Assembly (NCBI RefSeq): GCF_913777995.1
Contig: NZ_CAJYVE010000014.1
Span: 28,891 to 92,890 of the forward strand
Direction of reading: 5' to 3'
Length of the DNA stretch: 64,000 nucleotides
Source of the DNA: an uncultured Pseudomonas sp.
GTDB taxonomy: Bacteria; Pseudomonadota; Gammaproteobacteria; Pseudomonadales; Pseudomonadaceae
Both the position numbers and the translations under genes were made by a program. This document shows positions 8,587-17,835 of this stretch, in pieces. The number at the start of each line of letters is the position of its first letter. Positions within the stretch are counted from its first letter, which is position 1. Below the pieces are notes generated by a model. That model had not been told where the DNA came from. It saw only the letters and a program-made list of their open reading frames with translations, and searched no databases.

Positions 8587-8997
8587 TTACTGGGCGATCA
8601 GGTTATTGAACAGCAGGTCTTCGACATAGGGCTGCCCCTCTTCGGTGGTCAACACCTGCTGAACCTGCTTGAGCGCTTCCTGACGCAGCTTTTCCTTGGC
8701 ATCGGCGCTGCTCATGCTCTCGACGGTCTGCTGGGAGAACAGCGCCACCAGTTGATTGCGAATCAGGGGATCATTGCGCTTGACCGCAGCCTGGGCCTCG
8801 GTGCCGGTCACGCGCAGGGCGATGTCGGCCTTGTAGACGCGCAGCTTGGGGCCGCCATCCAGGGCGTAGTTGCCAACGAACGGTGGCGCGAGGGTCACAT
8901 AGGCTGGCTTGGGCTCAGCCGATTCTTCCTTCTTTTCCTCGGCCTGCGCCAGGGCGGGCAAGGTCAAAGCCAGCAACATCAGGATCCACGCTTTCAC
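8587..8997 (-). CDS. FliL-like periplasmic protein
   Basis: 136 residues: a signal peptide (MKAWILMLLALTLPALAQA), a charged linker (EEKKEESAEPKP), and a FliL-type domain (YVTLAPPFVGNY, LRVYKADIALRV, IRNQLVALFSQQ, VEDLLFNNLIAQ). FliL proper is a membrane-anchored protein of the flagellar stator region. This copy is not in a flagellar cluster and carries what looks like a cleavable signal rather than an uncleaved anchor, so it may be a periplasmic paralogue with another job. Converges with the EVE-domain gene. Confidence 0.8.
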   Translation of the reverse strand: MKAWILMLLALTLPALAQAEEKKEESAEPKPAYVTLAPPFVGNYALDGGPKLRVYKADIALRVTGTEAQAAVKRNDPLIRNQLVALFSQQTVESMSSADAKEKLRQEALKQVQQVLTTEEGQPYVEDLLFNNLIAQ

Positions 8998-9334
8998 AAT
9001 CCACTCCTCAATTCGATTTGCCCGCGCCGCGCCAGGCCGGTCGCCCGGGGCGAGCGCCGCAGCGACACGCAGTGTAGCGCCAATCCGGCTGCCAGACCCA
9101 GCACAGGCCTGGCATGAATCCGGACTACTCAGAGCTTATCGGCCAAACGCGCAAAAGGAATAGGTCGACGGCGTCACGCTGCGTGCAAGCTGGCGCACCA
9201 CCGAAGTGCGAACATGTTCACAAATGAACAAAAACGAAAAAAATTTGGCTCCAAACGTCCGGAGGCACTGCTTTTTTCTGTAACGAAAATGTAACATTCA
9301 CTTTCGCAAAAAGAACAAGAACCGGAGCATCTTC
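8998..9334 (+). other. Intergenic region upstream of glpT
   Basis: 337 bases between the divergent FliL-like gene and glpT. The left half carries nothing I recognise. The right half (9205-9330) is A-rich, holds the predicted GlpR operator at 9214-9231 and runs into the glpT ribosome-binding site (CCGGAG, 10 bases before the start). Confidence 0.6.
9214..9231 (+). promoter_or_regulatory. Predicted GlpR operator
   Basis: ATGTTCACAAATGAACAA contains the half-sites TGTTC and GAACA separated by exactly six bases. This is the spacing of the E. coli GlpR operator (ATGTTCG-N4-CGAACAT). It sits 104 bases before glpT, whose transport substrate is the GlpR inducer. A partly overlapping perfect palindrome GAACATGTTC occupies 9210-9219. 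Confidence 0.6.
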
Positions 9335-10684
9335 ATGTTTGCGTTTTTCCGTCCCGCCCCACACCGCGCGCCCCTGCCCGAAGAGCAGGTCGACAGCACC
9401 TACCGTCGCCTGCGCTGGCAGATCTTCGCCGGCATCTTCATTGGCTATGCCGGTTACTACCTGCTGCGCAAGAACTTCTCGCTGGCCATGCCCTACCTCA
9501 TCGAAGAGGGCTATACCCGCGGCCAGCTGGGGGTGGCGATGTCGGCCATCGCCATCGCCTACGGCCTGTCGAAGTTCCTCATGGGCCTGGTCTCCGACCG
9601 CTCCAACCCACGCTACTTCCTGCCCTTCGGCCTGCTGGTCTCGGCCGGAGTGATGTTCATCTTCGGCTTCGCGCCTTGGGCCACGTCCAGCGTGACCATC
9701 ATGTTCATCCTGCTGTTCATCAATGGCTGGGCACAGGGCATGGGCTGGCCGCCCAGCGGGCGCACCATGGTGCACTGGTGGTCGCAGAAGGAACGCGGTG
9801 GCGTGGTGTCGGTATGGAACGTTGCGCACAACGTCGGTGGCGGCCTGATCGGCCCACTGTTCCTGCTCGGCCTGGGCTGGACCAACGACTGGCATGCGGC
9901 GTTCTACGTGCCGGCGGCGGTGGCTTTGCTGGTGGCGGTGTTCGCCTTCGCGACCATGCGCGACACCCCGCAATCGGTGGGCCTGCCGTCGATCGAGCAA
10001 TACAAGAACGATTACCCGGAAGGCTACGACGCCAGCCATGAAGAGGAATTCAGCACCAAGGAAATCTTCGTCAAGTACGTGCTGCGCAACAAGCTGCTGT
10101 GGTACATCGCCCTGGCCAACGTGTTCGTCTACCTGCTGCGCTACGGCGTACTCGACTGGGCGCCCACCTACCTCAAGGAAGCCAAGCACTTCACCGTCGA
10201 TAAAAGTTCCTGGGCATATTTCCTCTACGAGTGGGCCGGCATTCCCGGCACCCTGCTGTGCGGCTGGATGTCGGACAAGATCTTCAAGGGTAATCGCGGC
10301 CTGACCGGCATGGTGTTCATGTTCCTGGTGACCGTCGCCACCCTGGTCTACTGGCTGAACCCGGAAGGCAACCCGACCGTGGACATGATCGCCCTGGTGT
10401 CGATCGGCTTCCTGATCTACGGCCCGGTGATGCTGATCGGCTTGCAGGCCCTGGAACTGGCGCCGAAGAAAGCCGCGGGTACCGCCGCCGGCTTTACCGG
10501 CCTGTTCGGCTACCTCGGCGGATCGGTCGCAGCCAGCGCCGCCATCGGCTATACCGTGGACCACTTCGGCTGGGACGGCGGCTTTGTCCTGCTGGTGGGT
10601 TCGTGCATCCTGGCCATGGCCTTCCTGGCACCGACCCTGCGGCACAAGCAGGCTGCCAGCACCTCGCGTCCGGTCAAGGCCTGA
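9335..10684 (+). CDS. glpT: Glycerol-3-phosphate transporter GlpT (MFS)
   Basis: 449 residues with twelve predicted helices of the organophosphate:phosphate antiporter family. Helix 1 carries the conserved arginine context [13 protein letters not shown] near residue 45, which binds phosphate in GlpT, and the signature [19 protein letters not shown] near residue 135 is typical. It would exchange glycerol 3-phosphate for phosphate at the inner membrane. A GlpR-like operator lies upstream. The stop is separated by one base from the stop of the opposite-strand cyclotransferase gene, leaving no room for a dedicated terminator. UhpT is less likely given the operator. Confidence 0.92.
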   Translation: MFAFFRPAPHRAPLPEEQVDSTYRRLRWQIFAGIFIGYAGYYLLRKNFSLAMPYLIEEGYTRGQLGVAMSAIAIAYGLSKFLMGLVSDRSNPRYFLPFGLLVSAGVMFIFGFAPWATSSVTIMFILLFINGWAQGMGWPPSGRTMVHWWSQKERGGVVSVWNVAHNVGGGLIGPLFLLGLGWTNDWHAAFYVPAAVALLVAVFAFATMRDTPQSVGLPSIEQYKNDYPEGYDASHEEEFSTKEIFVKYVLRNKLLWYIALANVFVYLLRYGVLDWAPTYLKEAKHFTVDKSSWAYFLYEWAGIPGTLLCGWMSDKIFKGNRGLTGMVFMFLVTVATLVYWLNPEGNPTVDMIALVSIGFLIYGPVMLIGLQALELAPKKAAGTAAGFTGLFGYLGGSVAASAAIGYTVDHFGWDGGFVLLVGSCILAMAFLAPTLRHKQAASTSRPVKA

Positions 10685-10685
10685 T

Positions 10686-11351
10686 TCAGACCAGCGACCC
10701 GCAACGCCTGAGCCGCGCCTCCAGATTCCGGTCTGGCATGGCGTGGCTGCGCAACGCCTGGGCAGTCTGCTGCACGTAGTCGCGCGTGGTGCCGGAACGC
10801 CCGCTGGCGCAGGCCAGGACCTGGCTCAGCACACTGTCGGGCAGGTTGCCCGCGTAGCTGGGCAGGTGCCGCTCCAGCACGAAGCCCAAGGCCTGGATCT
10901 TGCGGCCATCGGCCAGCCGGCAACTGAGCCAGTGCGGCCGATACGATGGGTATGGCATCTCGCGTTTCCACAGCGCCAGCAACGACTCTTCCAGGCATTC
11001 ATCGGCCAGGCGATAGGCGACGCCCGTGCAGGAACCACCGCGATCCAGGCCGAATACCAGCCCCGGCGCATCCGGCGTACCGCGATGCTCATGCGACCAG
11101 AGATACAGCCCGCGGTGGTAACCATGCACACGGGCGCGCTGGCGCTCCACGGTGGCGCACTCCGGGCGCCAGATCAACGAACCATAGGCGAACAGCCAGA
11201 CCGGCCCGCCCTCATGCCGTTGCAGGGTAGCGTGCATCGAGGCCAGCAGTTGTTCGTGGGTCAGTTGCGGGCCGAGGTCGATGACCGGCGGATAAGTGAG
11301 GCCCAGGCCGTCGTGTACGGCTGCGGCGAGATCATTGACTGGATTACCCAT
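10686..11351 (-). CDS. Gamma-glutamylcyclotransferase (ChaC-like)
   Basis: 221 residues. The ChaC/GGCT fold is shown by the glycine-rich loop WLFAYGSLIWRPE near residue 50, followed by HGYHRGLYLWSHEHRGTPDAPGLVFGLD, and the catalytic-Glu region LWKREMPYPSYRP. ChaC enzymes split glutathione to 5-oxoproline and Cys-Gly. The ATG at 11351 has GGGAGA at good distance; the frame stays open far upstream by chance, but that part lacks conserved sequence. It overlaps nothing and ends one base from glpT. Confidence 0.9.
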   Translation of the reverse strand: MGNPVNDLAAAVHDGLGLTYPPVIDLGPQLTHEQLLASMHATLQRHEGGPVWLFAYGSLIWRPECATVERQRARVHGYHRGLYLWSHEHRGTPDAPGLVFGLDRGGSCTGVAYRLADECLEESLLALWKREMPYPSYRPHWLSCRLADGRKIQALGFVLERHLPSYAGNLPDSVLSQVLACASGRSGTTRDYVQQTAQALRSHAMPDRNLEARLRRCGSLV

Positions 11352-11688
11352 TGAGTCTCCCTGGCAAGTGCCTTGCCATGGCCAGCCGGTGCCGGGCATC
11401 TGGCGCCCGTCGGCCGACAGACCGGTGTCGCGGTAGCGATAGAGCGAAAAGAATCGAGCAGCCGCCAGTGAAACGATTCCGGCGGCCGGATCATACTGGC
11501 ATGAAGCAAAATCCAATCCAACCGCCTGGACCGTCTGGCGAAGCGCTAAGCACGCGGTTTTCAAGACCGATTGGCAATAATGCTCTGCGGGCAGGTCATA
11601 AGCGGGCTTGCTCGCGAAAGGACCAGGACATTCACTGCAGCGGCCATGAACAGGCGGGCGATTCACGGCCGAAGCCGCTTCAGGCCCG
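11352..11688. other. Intergenic region with REP elements
   Basis: 337 bases without a supported gene. It holds the promoter region of the cyclotransferase gene on its left and two REP-like repeats on its right (11600-11685). Nothing else was recognised. Confidence 0.6.
11600..11685. repeat. Mixed REP pair
   Basis: Forward AGCGGGCTTGCTCGCGAAAG (11601-11620), of the GCGGGCTTGCTCGCG type, faces a reverse unit TTCACGGCCGAAGCCGCTTC near 11662 of the other core type. The two halves belong to different REP families. Confidence 0.6.
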
Positions 11689-12654
11689 TCAGCGAGGGGC
11701 GTAGGCGAATACGTCGGCGCGCATGCGGTGGGCGTCCATGCCCGCTTCGACCAGCGCCTCAAGGGTGGCATACACCATCGCGGGCGAGCCGCTGGCGTAG
11801 ACATGCACCTGAGAAAGGTCGGCGATGTCTTCACGCACCGCCTCATGCAACAGGCCGCAACGCCCCTCCCAACCACAGAGGTCACTGACCACCTTGTGCA
11901 GATGCAGGTTGGGCAGCTGCTGCCAGGCGTCCCAATGGCGGATGACGTAGAAATCCTCGGGGCGGCGCACGCCCCAGTACAAGTGCACCGGATGGCGGAA
12001 GCCGCTGACGCGACAGTGTTCGATAAGGCTGTGCATCTGCGCCATGCCGGTGCCGGCAGCGATCAGTACCAACGGTCCATCCGGCAGCTCGGCCAGATGG
12101 GTATCACCGAATGGCAGCTCGACCCGCGCCAGCCCGTCGCGCTGCAACTGCGCCAGCAGGGCCTGGGCACCGGCCTCGCGGGCCAGCACGTGCAGCTCCA
12201 GGTCACGCCCGGCATGCGGCGCGCTGGCCAGGGAGAACGCCGACTGGCCGCCGTCTTCACGTTCGAGCATCAGGTACTGCCCGGCGTGATAGCGCGGCGG
12301 TTTGCCCGCCGGGGCGCGCAGGCCGATGCGCCAGACATCGCCACCCACCGCGACACATTCACTGAGCTGGCAGGCCAGGCGCCGCACCGGCAGCTCGCCG
12401 TGGGCCAACACGCCGTCCCAGAGCACCACGCAATCCTCCAGCGGCTGTGCCAGGCAGGTATACACCTCGCCATGGTCGTGCTCCTGACCGTCCTGGACCA
12501 CGCGGCCTTCCACCAGCAGCGCCGCACAGACATGGCAGTTGCCATTGCGGCAGCTGTTCGGGCATTCGTAGCCCAGACGCTGTGCCGCCGCCAGGATGGC
12601 CTCACCGGGCAGGGTTTGCAGAATGGCGCCGGAGGGCTGCAGGGTTACACGCAT
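11689..12654 (-). CDS. NAD(P)H-ferredoxin-type reductase with N-terminal 2Fe-2S domain
   Basis: 321 residues. Residues 1-90 are a plant-type 2Fe-2S ferredoxin with ligands C35, C40, C43 and C67 (CRNGNCHVC, then YTCLAQ). Residues 95-321 are a ferredoxin reductase with the FAD motif (SAFSLASAP, where RxYS is degenerate) and the nucleotide-binding LIAAGTGMAQMHSLI. It resembles CDP-6-deoxy-delta-3,4-glucoseen reductase (AscD) and is often so named, but no sugar genes are near. Its ATG overlaps the ubiD stop (TGATG), so the two are probably translated together and it may supply electrons within ubiquinone synthesis; that is inference. Confidence 0.85.
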   Translation of the reverse strand: MRVTLQPSGAILQTLPGEAILAAAQRLGYECPNSCRNGNCHVCAALLVEGRVVQDGQEHDHGEVYTCLAQPLEDCVVLWDGVLAHGELPVRRLACQLSECVAVGGDVWRIGLRAPAGKPPRYHAGQYLMLEREDGGQSAFSLASAPHAGRDLELHVLAREAGAQALLAQLQRDGLARVELPFGDTHLAELPDGPLVLIAAGTGMAQMHSLIEHCRVSGFRHPVHLYWGVRRPEDFYVIRHWDAWQQLPNLHLHKVVSDLCGWEGRCGLLHEAVREDIADLSQVHVYASGSPAMVYATLEALVEAGMDAHRMRADVFAYAPR

Positions 12655-14120
12655 CAATCGATTCCCAGCTGGTTCCAGATCTCGTCCACACGGCGTGTGG
12701 TCGCTTCATCCTTGACGATGGCACGCCCCCACTCGCGGCTGGTTTCGCCCGGCCACTTGTGGGTGGCGTCCAGGCCCATCTTCGAGCCCAGGCCGGACAC
12801 CGGCGAGGCGAAATCGAGGTAGTCGATAGGGGTGTTGTCGATCATCACCGTGTCGCGCTTGGGGTCCATGCGCGTGGTGATGGCCCAGATGACGTCGTTC
12901 CAGTCCCGTGCATTGATATCGTCGTCGGTGACGATAACGAACTTGGTGTACATGAACTGTCGCAGGAACGACCACACACCCAGCATGACGCGCTTGGCGT
13001 GGCCGGGGTACTGCTTCTTCATGGTCACCACCGCCATGCGGTACGAGCAGCCCTCGGGCGGCAGGTAGAAGTCGGTGATCTCCGGAAACTGCTTCTGCAG
13101 GATCGGCACGAACACTTCGTTGAGCGCCACGCCAAGAATTGCCGGCTCATCCGGCGGCCGGCCGGTGTAGGTGCTGTGGTAGATCGGCTTTTGCCGATGG
13201 GTGATTCGCTCGACGGTGAACACCGGAAAGCTGTCCACCTCGTTGTAGTAGCCCGTATGGTCGCCATAGGGGCCTTCGTCGGCCATCTCACCGGGATGAA
13301 TCACGCCTTCGAGGACGATCTCGGCGCTGGCCGGCACCTGCAGGTCACTGCCCCGGCACTTGATCAGCTCGGTGCGGCTGTCACGCAGCAGGCCGGCGAA
13401 AGCGTATTCGGACAGGCTGTCCGGCACCGGCGTCACCGCGCCGAGAATGGTCGCCGGGTCGGCGCCCAGGGCTACGGCTACCGGGAACGGCTGGCCCGGA
13501 TTCTTCGCGCACCATTCCTTGTAGTCCAGCGCCCCACCCCGATGGCTCAGCCAGCGCATGATGACCTTGTTGCGGCCGATCACCTGCTGGCGATAGATGC
13601 CCAGGTTCTGGCGCTCCTTGTTCGGCCCGCGGGTGACGGTCAAACCCCAGGTGATCAGCGGCGCGACATCGCCAGGCCAGCAGGTCTGCACCGGCAGCAG
13701 GCCGAGGTCGACGTCATCACCCTCGATGACCACTTCCTGGCAGGGCGCGTCCTTGACCACCTTGGGCGCCATGGCGATGACTTTCTTGAAAATCGGCAGC
13801 TTGGACCAGGCGTCCTTGAGCCCCTTGGGCGGCTCGGGCTCCTTGAGGAAGGCCAGCAGCTTGCCGATTTCGCGCAGCTCGGCGATGGATTCGGCGCCCA
13901 TGCCCATGGCGACCCGCTCCGGCGTACCGAACAGGTTACCCAACACCGGCATGTCGAAGCCCACCGGTTTTTCGAAGAGCAGGGCCGGGCCCTTGGCTCG
14001 CAGGGTGCGGTCACAGATTTCAGTCATCTCCAGCACGGGGGAGATGGGCATCTGGATGCGTTTCAATTCTCCGCGCTGCTCAAGCTGCTGCACGAAGTCC
14101 CTAAGATCCTTGAATTTCAT
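12654..14120 (-). CDS. ubiD: 4-hydroxy-3-polyprenylbenzoate decarboxylase UbiD
   Basis: 488 residues, full length for UbiD. Recognisable blocks are the start [20 protein letters not shown], the prenyl-FMN/metal region ([37 protein letters not shown]) and [17 protein letters not shown]. The enzyme decarboxylates the ring precursor of ubiquinone and needs prenylated FMN from UbiX, which is not in the window. ATG at 14120 is the family start; the open frame continues upstream into the rho terminator region and is not conserved. Translationally coupled to the ferredoxin reductase gene. Confidence 0.95.
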   Translation of the reverse strand: MKFKDLRDFVQQLEQRGELKRIQMPISPVLEMTEICDRTLRAKGPALLFEKPVGFDMPVLGNLFGTPERVAMGMGAESIAELREIGKLLAFLKEPEPPKGLKDAWSKLPIFKKVIAMAPKVVKDAPCQEVVIEGDDVDLGLLPVQTCWPGDVAPLITWGLTVTRGPNKERQNLGIYRQQVIGRNKVIMRWLSHRGGALDYKEWCAKNPGQPFPVAVALGADPATILGAVTPVPDSLSEYAFAGLLRDSRTELIKCRGSDLQVPASAEIVLEGVIHPGEMADEGPYGDHTGYYNEVDSFPVFTVERITHRQKPIYHSTYTGRPPDEPAILGVALNEVFVPILQKQFPEITDFYLPPEGCSYRMAVVTMKKQYPGHAKRVMLGVWSFLRQFMYTKFVIVTDDDINARDWNDVIWAITTRMDPKRDTVMIDNTPIDYLDFASPVSGLGSKMGLDATHKWPGETSREWGRAIVKDEATTRRVDEIWNQLGID

Positions 14121-14188
14121 TGACCCGGCCACTTTTACAAAGAGGTGCACATCGTACCTGCTCTGTGTAGAGGTGCCAGCGCACAGGC

Positions 14189-14219
14189 AAAAAAAATGGC
14201 GCCGCGAGGGCGCCATTTC
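14189..14219 (-). terminator. Intrinsic terminator of rho
   Basis: On the minus strand, stem GGCGCC-CTCGC-GGCGCC extended by AAATG/CATTT is followed by a run of T. It starts 15 bases after the rho stop and precedes ubiD. Confidence 0.9.
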
Positions 14220-14234
14220 CGATGAAACTGTCCG

Positions 14235-15494
14235 TTACTTGCGTTTCATGGACAGGAAGAATTCATCGTTGGTCTTGGTGGTCTTGAGCTTGTCGACCAG
14301 GAACTCGATGGCCGCCACTTCGTCCATCGGATGCAGCAGCTTGCGCAGGATCCACATGCGCTGCAGCTCGTCATCGGCGGTCAGCAGCTCTTCGCGGCGA
14401 GTGCCGGAACGGTTGATGTTGATGGCCGGGAATACACGCTTCTCGGCGATCTTGCGATCCAGGGGCAGCTCCATGTTGCCGGTACCCTTGAACTCTTCGT
14501 AGATCACTTCATCCATCTTCGAGCCGGTTTCGATCAGCGCGGTGGCGATGATGGTCAGCGAGCCGCCCTCCTCGATGTTACGCGCAGCACCGAAGAAACG
14601 CTTCGGCTTCTCCAGGGCGTGGGCGTCGACACCACCGGTCAGGACCTTGCCGGAACTCGGGATCACGGTGTTGTAGGCACGTGCCAGACGGGTGATCGAG
14701 TCGAGCAGGATGACCACGTCCTTCTTGTGCTCGACCAGGCGCTTGGCCTTCTCGATGACCATCTCGGCGACCTGTACGTGACGGGTCGGCGGCTCGTCGA
14801 AGGTCGAGGCGACCACTTCGCCGCGCACGGTGCGCTGCATTTCGGTCACTTCCTCTGGACGCTCGTCGATCAGCAGCACGATCAGGTGGCATTCAGGGTT
14901 GTTGCGGGTGATGTTGGCCGCGATGTTCTGCAGCATGATGGTCTTGCCCGCTTTCGGCGGGGCGACGATCAGGCCGCGCTGACCCTTGCCGATCGGAGCG
15001 CAGAGGTCGATGACCCGGCCGGTGAGGTCTTCGGTGGAGCCGTTGCCGGCCTCCATCTTCAGGCGCTCGTTGGGGAACAGCGGCGTCAGGTTCTCGAACA
15101 GGATCTTGTTCTTGGCGTTCTCGGGGCGGTCGAAGTTGATCGAGTCGACCTTCAGCAGGGCGAAGTAACGCTCGCCTTCCTTCGGCGGGCGGATCTTGCC
15201 GACGATGGTGTCCCCGGTACGCAGGTTGAAACGGCGGATCTGGCTCGGCGAGACGTAGATATCGTCCGGGCCGGCCAGATAGGAAGCATCCGCAGAACGC
15301 AGAAAACCAAAGCCGTCCTGGAGGATCTCCAGCACGCCATCACCGGAGATCTCTTCACCGCTCTTGGCGTGCTTCTTGAGCAGGGAAAAAATCACATCCT
15401 GCTTGCGCGAACGGGCCATATTTTCTATGCCCATCTGTTCGGCCATTTCGAGCAGATCGGTAATCGGCTTTTGCTTGAGTTCAGTCAGGTTCAT
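14235..15494 (-). CDS. rho: Transcription termination factor Rho
   Basis: 419 residues, the normal length. The N-terminal RNA-binding domain ([42 protein letters not shown]) precedes the ATPase core with Walker [13 protein letters not shown], Walker [14 protein letters not shown], the Q-loop/R-loop segment [13 protein letters not shown] and the end SMKRK. The hexameric helicase terminates untranslated transcripts. A long leader with two dyads precedes it (15495-15680), as expected for an autoregulated gene, and a strong intrinsic terminator follows it. Confidence 0.98.
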   Translation of the reverse strand: MNLTELKQKPITDLLEMAEQMGIENMARSRKQDVIFSLLKKHAKSGEEISGDGVLEILQDGFGFLRSADASYLAGPDDIYVSPSQIRRFNLRTGDTIVGKIRPPKEGERYFALLKVDSINFDRPENAKNKILFENLTPLFPNERLKMEAGNGSTEDLTGRVIDLCAPIGKGQRGLIVAPPKAGKTIMLQNIAANITRNNPECHLIVLLIDERPEEVTEMQRTVRGEVVASTFDEPPTRHVQVAEMVIEKAKRLVEHKKDVVILLDSITRLARAYNTVIPSSGKVLTGGVDAHALEKPKRFFGAARNIEEGGSLTIIATALIETGSKMDEVIYEEFKGTGNMELPLDRKIAEKRVFPAININRSGTRREELLTADDELQRMWILRKLLHPMDEVAAIEFLVDKLKTTKTNDEFFLSMKRK

Positions 15495-15685
15495 AGGGGA
15501 ATGAGGTAATCGTATATGAGGGGGAATTAAGCTAGGGCTTAATGAAACCGCGCCGCGGAGATGGCGAAAGGATCGCGTACTGAATCGAAAGGAGAGCGTC
15601 GGCGACGGCTAGCAGGGGGCAACGGGAAAGCCGTTGCGGGGCCGAATGTAACACCTGACCAGGGAAGCGTCTAGTATCGCGGCTC
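15495..15685 (-). promoter_or_regulatory. rho leader region with dyad symmetries
   Basis: Between the trxA terminator and rho. It contains a perfect 6-base dyad TTAAGC-N4-GCTTAA (15527-15542) and a hairpin GCAACGG-N5-CCGTTGC (15619-15637). Known rho genes are autogenously controlled in their leaders; that these elements do this is inference. Confidence 0.35.
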
Positions 15686-15713
15686 AAAAAAAACCCCGCT
15701 GTTTGCGGGGTCT
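15686..15713 (-). terminator. Intrinsic terminator of trxA
   Basis: On the minus strand ACCCCGC-AAAC-AGCGGGGT-type stem (CCCCGC/GCGGGG) followed by eight T, 16 bases after the trxA stop. Confidence 0.92.
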
Positions 15714-15728
15714 TGAAGCGCTCGGGCG

Positions 15729-16058
15729 TTACAGGTTGGCGTCGATGAAAGCCGCCAGTTGCGACTTCGACAGCGCGCCGACCTTGGTGGCCTCGACATT
15801 GCCGTTCTTGAACAGCATCAGGGTCGGAATGCCGCGCACGCCGTGCTTGGCAGGGGTTTCCTGGTTTTCGTCGATGTTCAGCTTGGCGACGGTCAGCTTG
15901 CCTTCATAGGTGGCAGCGATGTCGTCCAGAACCGGAGCGATCATCTTGCAAGGGCCGCACCATTCAGCCCAGTAGTCAACCAGCACAGGGCCTTGAGCCT
16001 GGAGAACATCGGCTTCGAAGCTGGCGTCGGTGACGTGTTTGATCAGGTCGCTACTCAT
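15729..16058 (-). CDS. trxA: Thioredoxin 1
   Basis: 109 residues with the active site WCGPC at 33-37, the buried Asp context VLVDYWAEW, and the cis-proline loop RGIPTLMLF near residue 75. It is the main cytoplasmic protein disulfide reductant. CCGGAGAATTCC before the ATG at 16058 gives a good ribosome-binding site; eight further codons upstream are open but not conserved. The neighbour rho downstream matches the trxA-rho order of E. coli. Confidence 0.98.
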   Translation of the reverse strand: MSSDLIKHVTDASFEADVLQAQGPVLVDYWAEWCGPCKMIAPVLDDIAATYEGKLTVAKLNIDENQETPAKHGVRGIPTLMLFKNGNVEATKVGALSKSQLAAFIDANL

Positions 16059-16332
16059 GGAATTCTCCGGGTTGCTAGGCAAAAAAACGTGCGTCCATCA
16101 TAGCGGCACCGCTACCAATGCGGAAGCGCGGCGTCATTGACTGTGCCTATGAAGGAACGAGACAGAGGTTATAGCCCAAGGCCCTGCTGCCTCGCGATCG
16201 ACCGGCGCTTGGCCGACGAATGACCTCACCCGCTTGCAAAGGCTCATCCGGCAGCCCTACGGGCAGCTGCGCGTTGGCGTCCGGCATGGATCGTGGCAGG
16301 ATGGCGCGGTCATTGACCGGAATTTTCTGACC

Positions 16333-17835
16333 ATGCCTCATACCAAAGCCAAGAATTTTTCCCTGATCGCCGCGATCGATCTGGGTTCCAACAGCTTTCA
16401 TATGGTTGTCGCCAAGGCCAATCAAGGCGACATCCGCATTCTTGAGCGGCTGGGAGAAAAGGTTCAACTGGCAGCGGGTATCAATGAGGAACGTCAGCTC
16501 ACCGAAGAGTCCATGCAACGCGGCCTGGACTGCCTCAAGCGCTTCGCCCAACTGATCAACGGCATGCCGCTGGGCGCCGTACGGATCGTCGGCACCAACG
16601 CCCTGCGCGAAGCACGCAACCGCAACGAATTCATCCATCGCGCCGAAGCCATCCTCGGCCACCCCGTGGAAGTGATCTCCGGTCGTGAAGAGGCCCGCCT
16701 CATCTATCTGGGCGTCTCGCATACCCTTGCCGACACCCCCGGCAAGCGCCTGGTGGCCGATATCGGCGGCGGCAGTACCGAGTTCATCATCGGCCAGCGC
16801 TTCGAGCCGCTGCTGCGCGAAAGCCTGCAGATGGGCTGCGTAAGCTACACGCAGCGCTACTTCCGCGACGGCAAGATCACCCCGGCCCGCTATGCCCAGG
16901 CCTATACCGCCGCGCGCCTGGAACTGATGAGCATCGAGCAGGCCCTGCACCGCCTGAAATGGGACGAGGCGATCGGCTCGTCCGGTACCATCCGCGCCAT
17001 CGGTGCCGTGCTCAAGGCCAATGGCCACGGCTCGGGCGAAGTGAACGCCGAGGGCCTGGCCTGGCTCAAGCGCCGCCTGTTCAAGCTGGGCGACATCGAC
17101 AAGATCGACTTCGAAGGCATCAAGCCCGACCGCCTGGCGATTTTCCCGGCTGGCCTGGCGATTCTCGAAGCCATCTTCGACGCTCTCGAACTGCAGCGCA
17201 TGGACCACTGCGAAGGCGCTCTGCGCGAAGGCGTGCTCTACGACCTGCTGGGCCGTCACCATCACGAAGACGTGCGCGAGCGCACGCTGAACTCGTTGAT
17301 GGAGCGCTACCACGTCGATATGGAGCAGGCCGCACGGGTCGAGCGCAAGGCGCTGATGGCTTTGGAGCAGGTGGCCGATGCCTGGGAATTGCAGGATGAA
17401 AACTACGCCGAGCTGCTGAGCTGGGCCGCCAAGGTGCATGAAGTGGGCCTGGACATCGCCCACTACCATTACCACAAGCACGGCGCCTACCTGATCGAAC
17501 ACTCCGACCTGGCCGGCTTTTCCCACGAAGACCAGCAGAAGCTGGCCCTGCTGGTGCGTGGCCACCGGCGCAACATCCCCAAGGACAAGTTCGCCGAGTT
17601 CGGCGACGAAGGCATCAAGCTGATCCGCCTGTGCGTGCTGCTGCGCTTCGCCATCCTGTTCCACCACATCCGTGGCACCCAGGAAATGCCGACCGTGGTG
17701 CTGCGCGCCGACGGCCCGAACCTGGACGCGCAGTTCCCGGATGGCTGGCTGGAAAACAACCAGCTGACCCAGGCCGACTTCGCGCTGGAAGCGGAGTGGC
17801 TGACCCGGGTCGGGATCGTCTTCAGCGCACGGTAA
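16333..17835 (+). CDS. ppx: Exopolyphosphatase Ppx
   Basis: 500 residues of the Ppx/GppA family: phosphate-binding loop [16 protein letters not shown] near residue 15, the second loop [14 protein letters not shown] near 145, and a C-terminal HD-type helical region ([24 protein letters not shown]). It releases phosphate from polyphosphate ends; GppA activity on pppGpp is possible but length and the ppk neighbour favour Ppx. ATG at 16333 is preferred; 33 upstream codons are open but unconserved. Its last 14 bases overlap the end of ppk on the other strand. Confidence 0.95.
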   Translation: MPHTKAKNFSLIAAIDLGSNSFHMVVAKANQGDIRILERLGEKVQLAAGINEERQLTEESMQRGLDCLKRFAQLINGMPLGAVRIVGTNALREARNRNEFIHRAEAILGHPVEVISGREEARLIYLGVSHTLADTPGKRLVADIGGGSTEFIIGQRFEPLLRESLQMGCVSYTQRYFRDGKITPARYAQAYTAARLELMSIEQALHRLKWDEAIGSSGTIRAIGAVLKANGHGSGEVNAEGLAWLKRRLFKLGDIDKIDFEGIKPDRLAIFPAGLAILEAIFDALELQRMDHCEGALREGVLYDLLGRHHHEDVRERTLNSLMERYHVDMEQAARVERKALMALEQVADAWELQDENYAELLSWAAKVHEVGLDIAHYHYHKHGAYLIEHSDLAGFSHEDQQKLALLVRGHRRNIPKDKFAEFGDEGIKLIRLCVLLRFAILFHHIRGTQEMPTVVLRADGPNLDAQFPDGWLENNQLTQADFALEAEWLTRVGIVFSAR

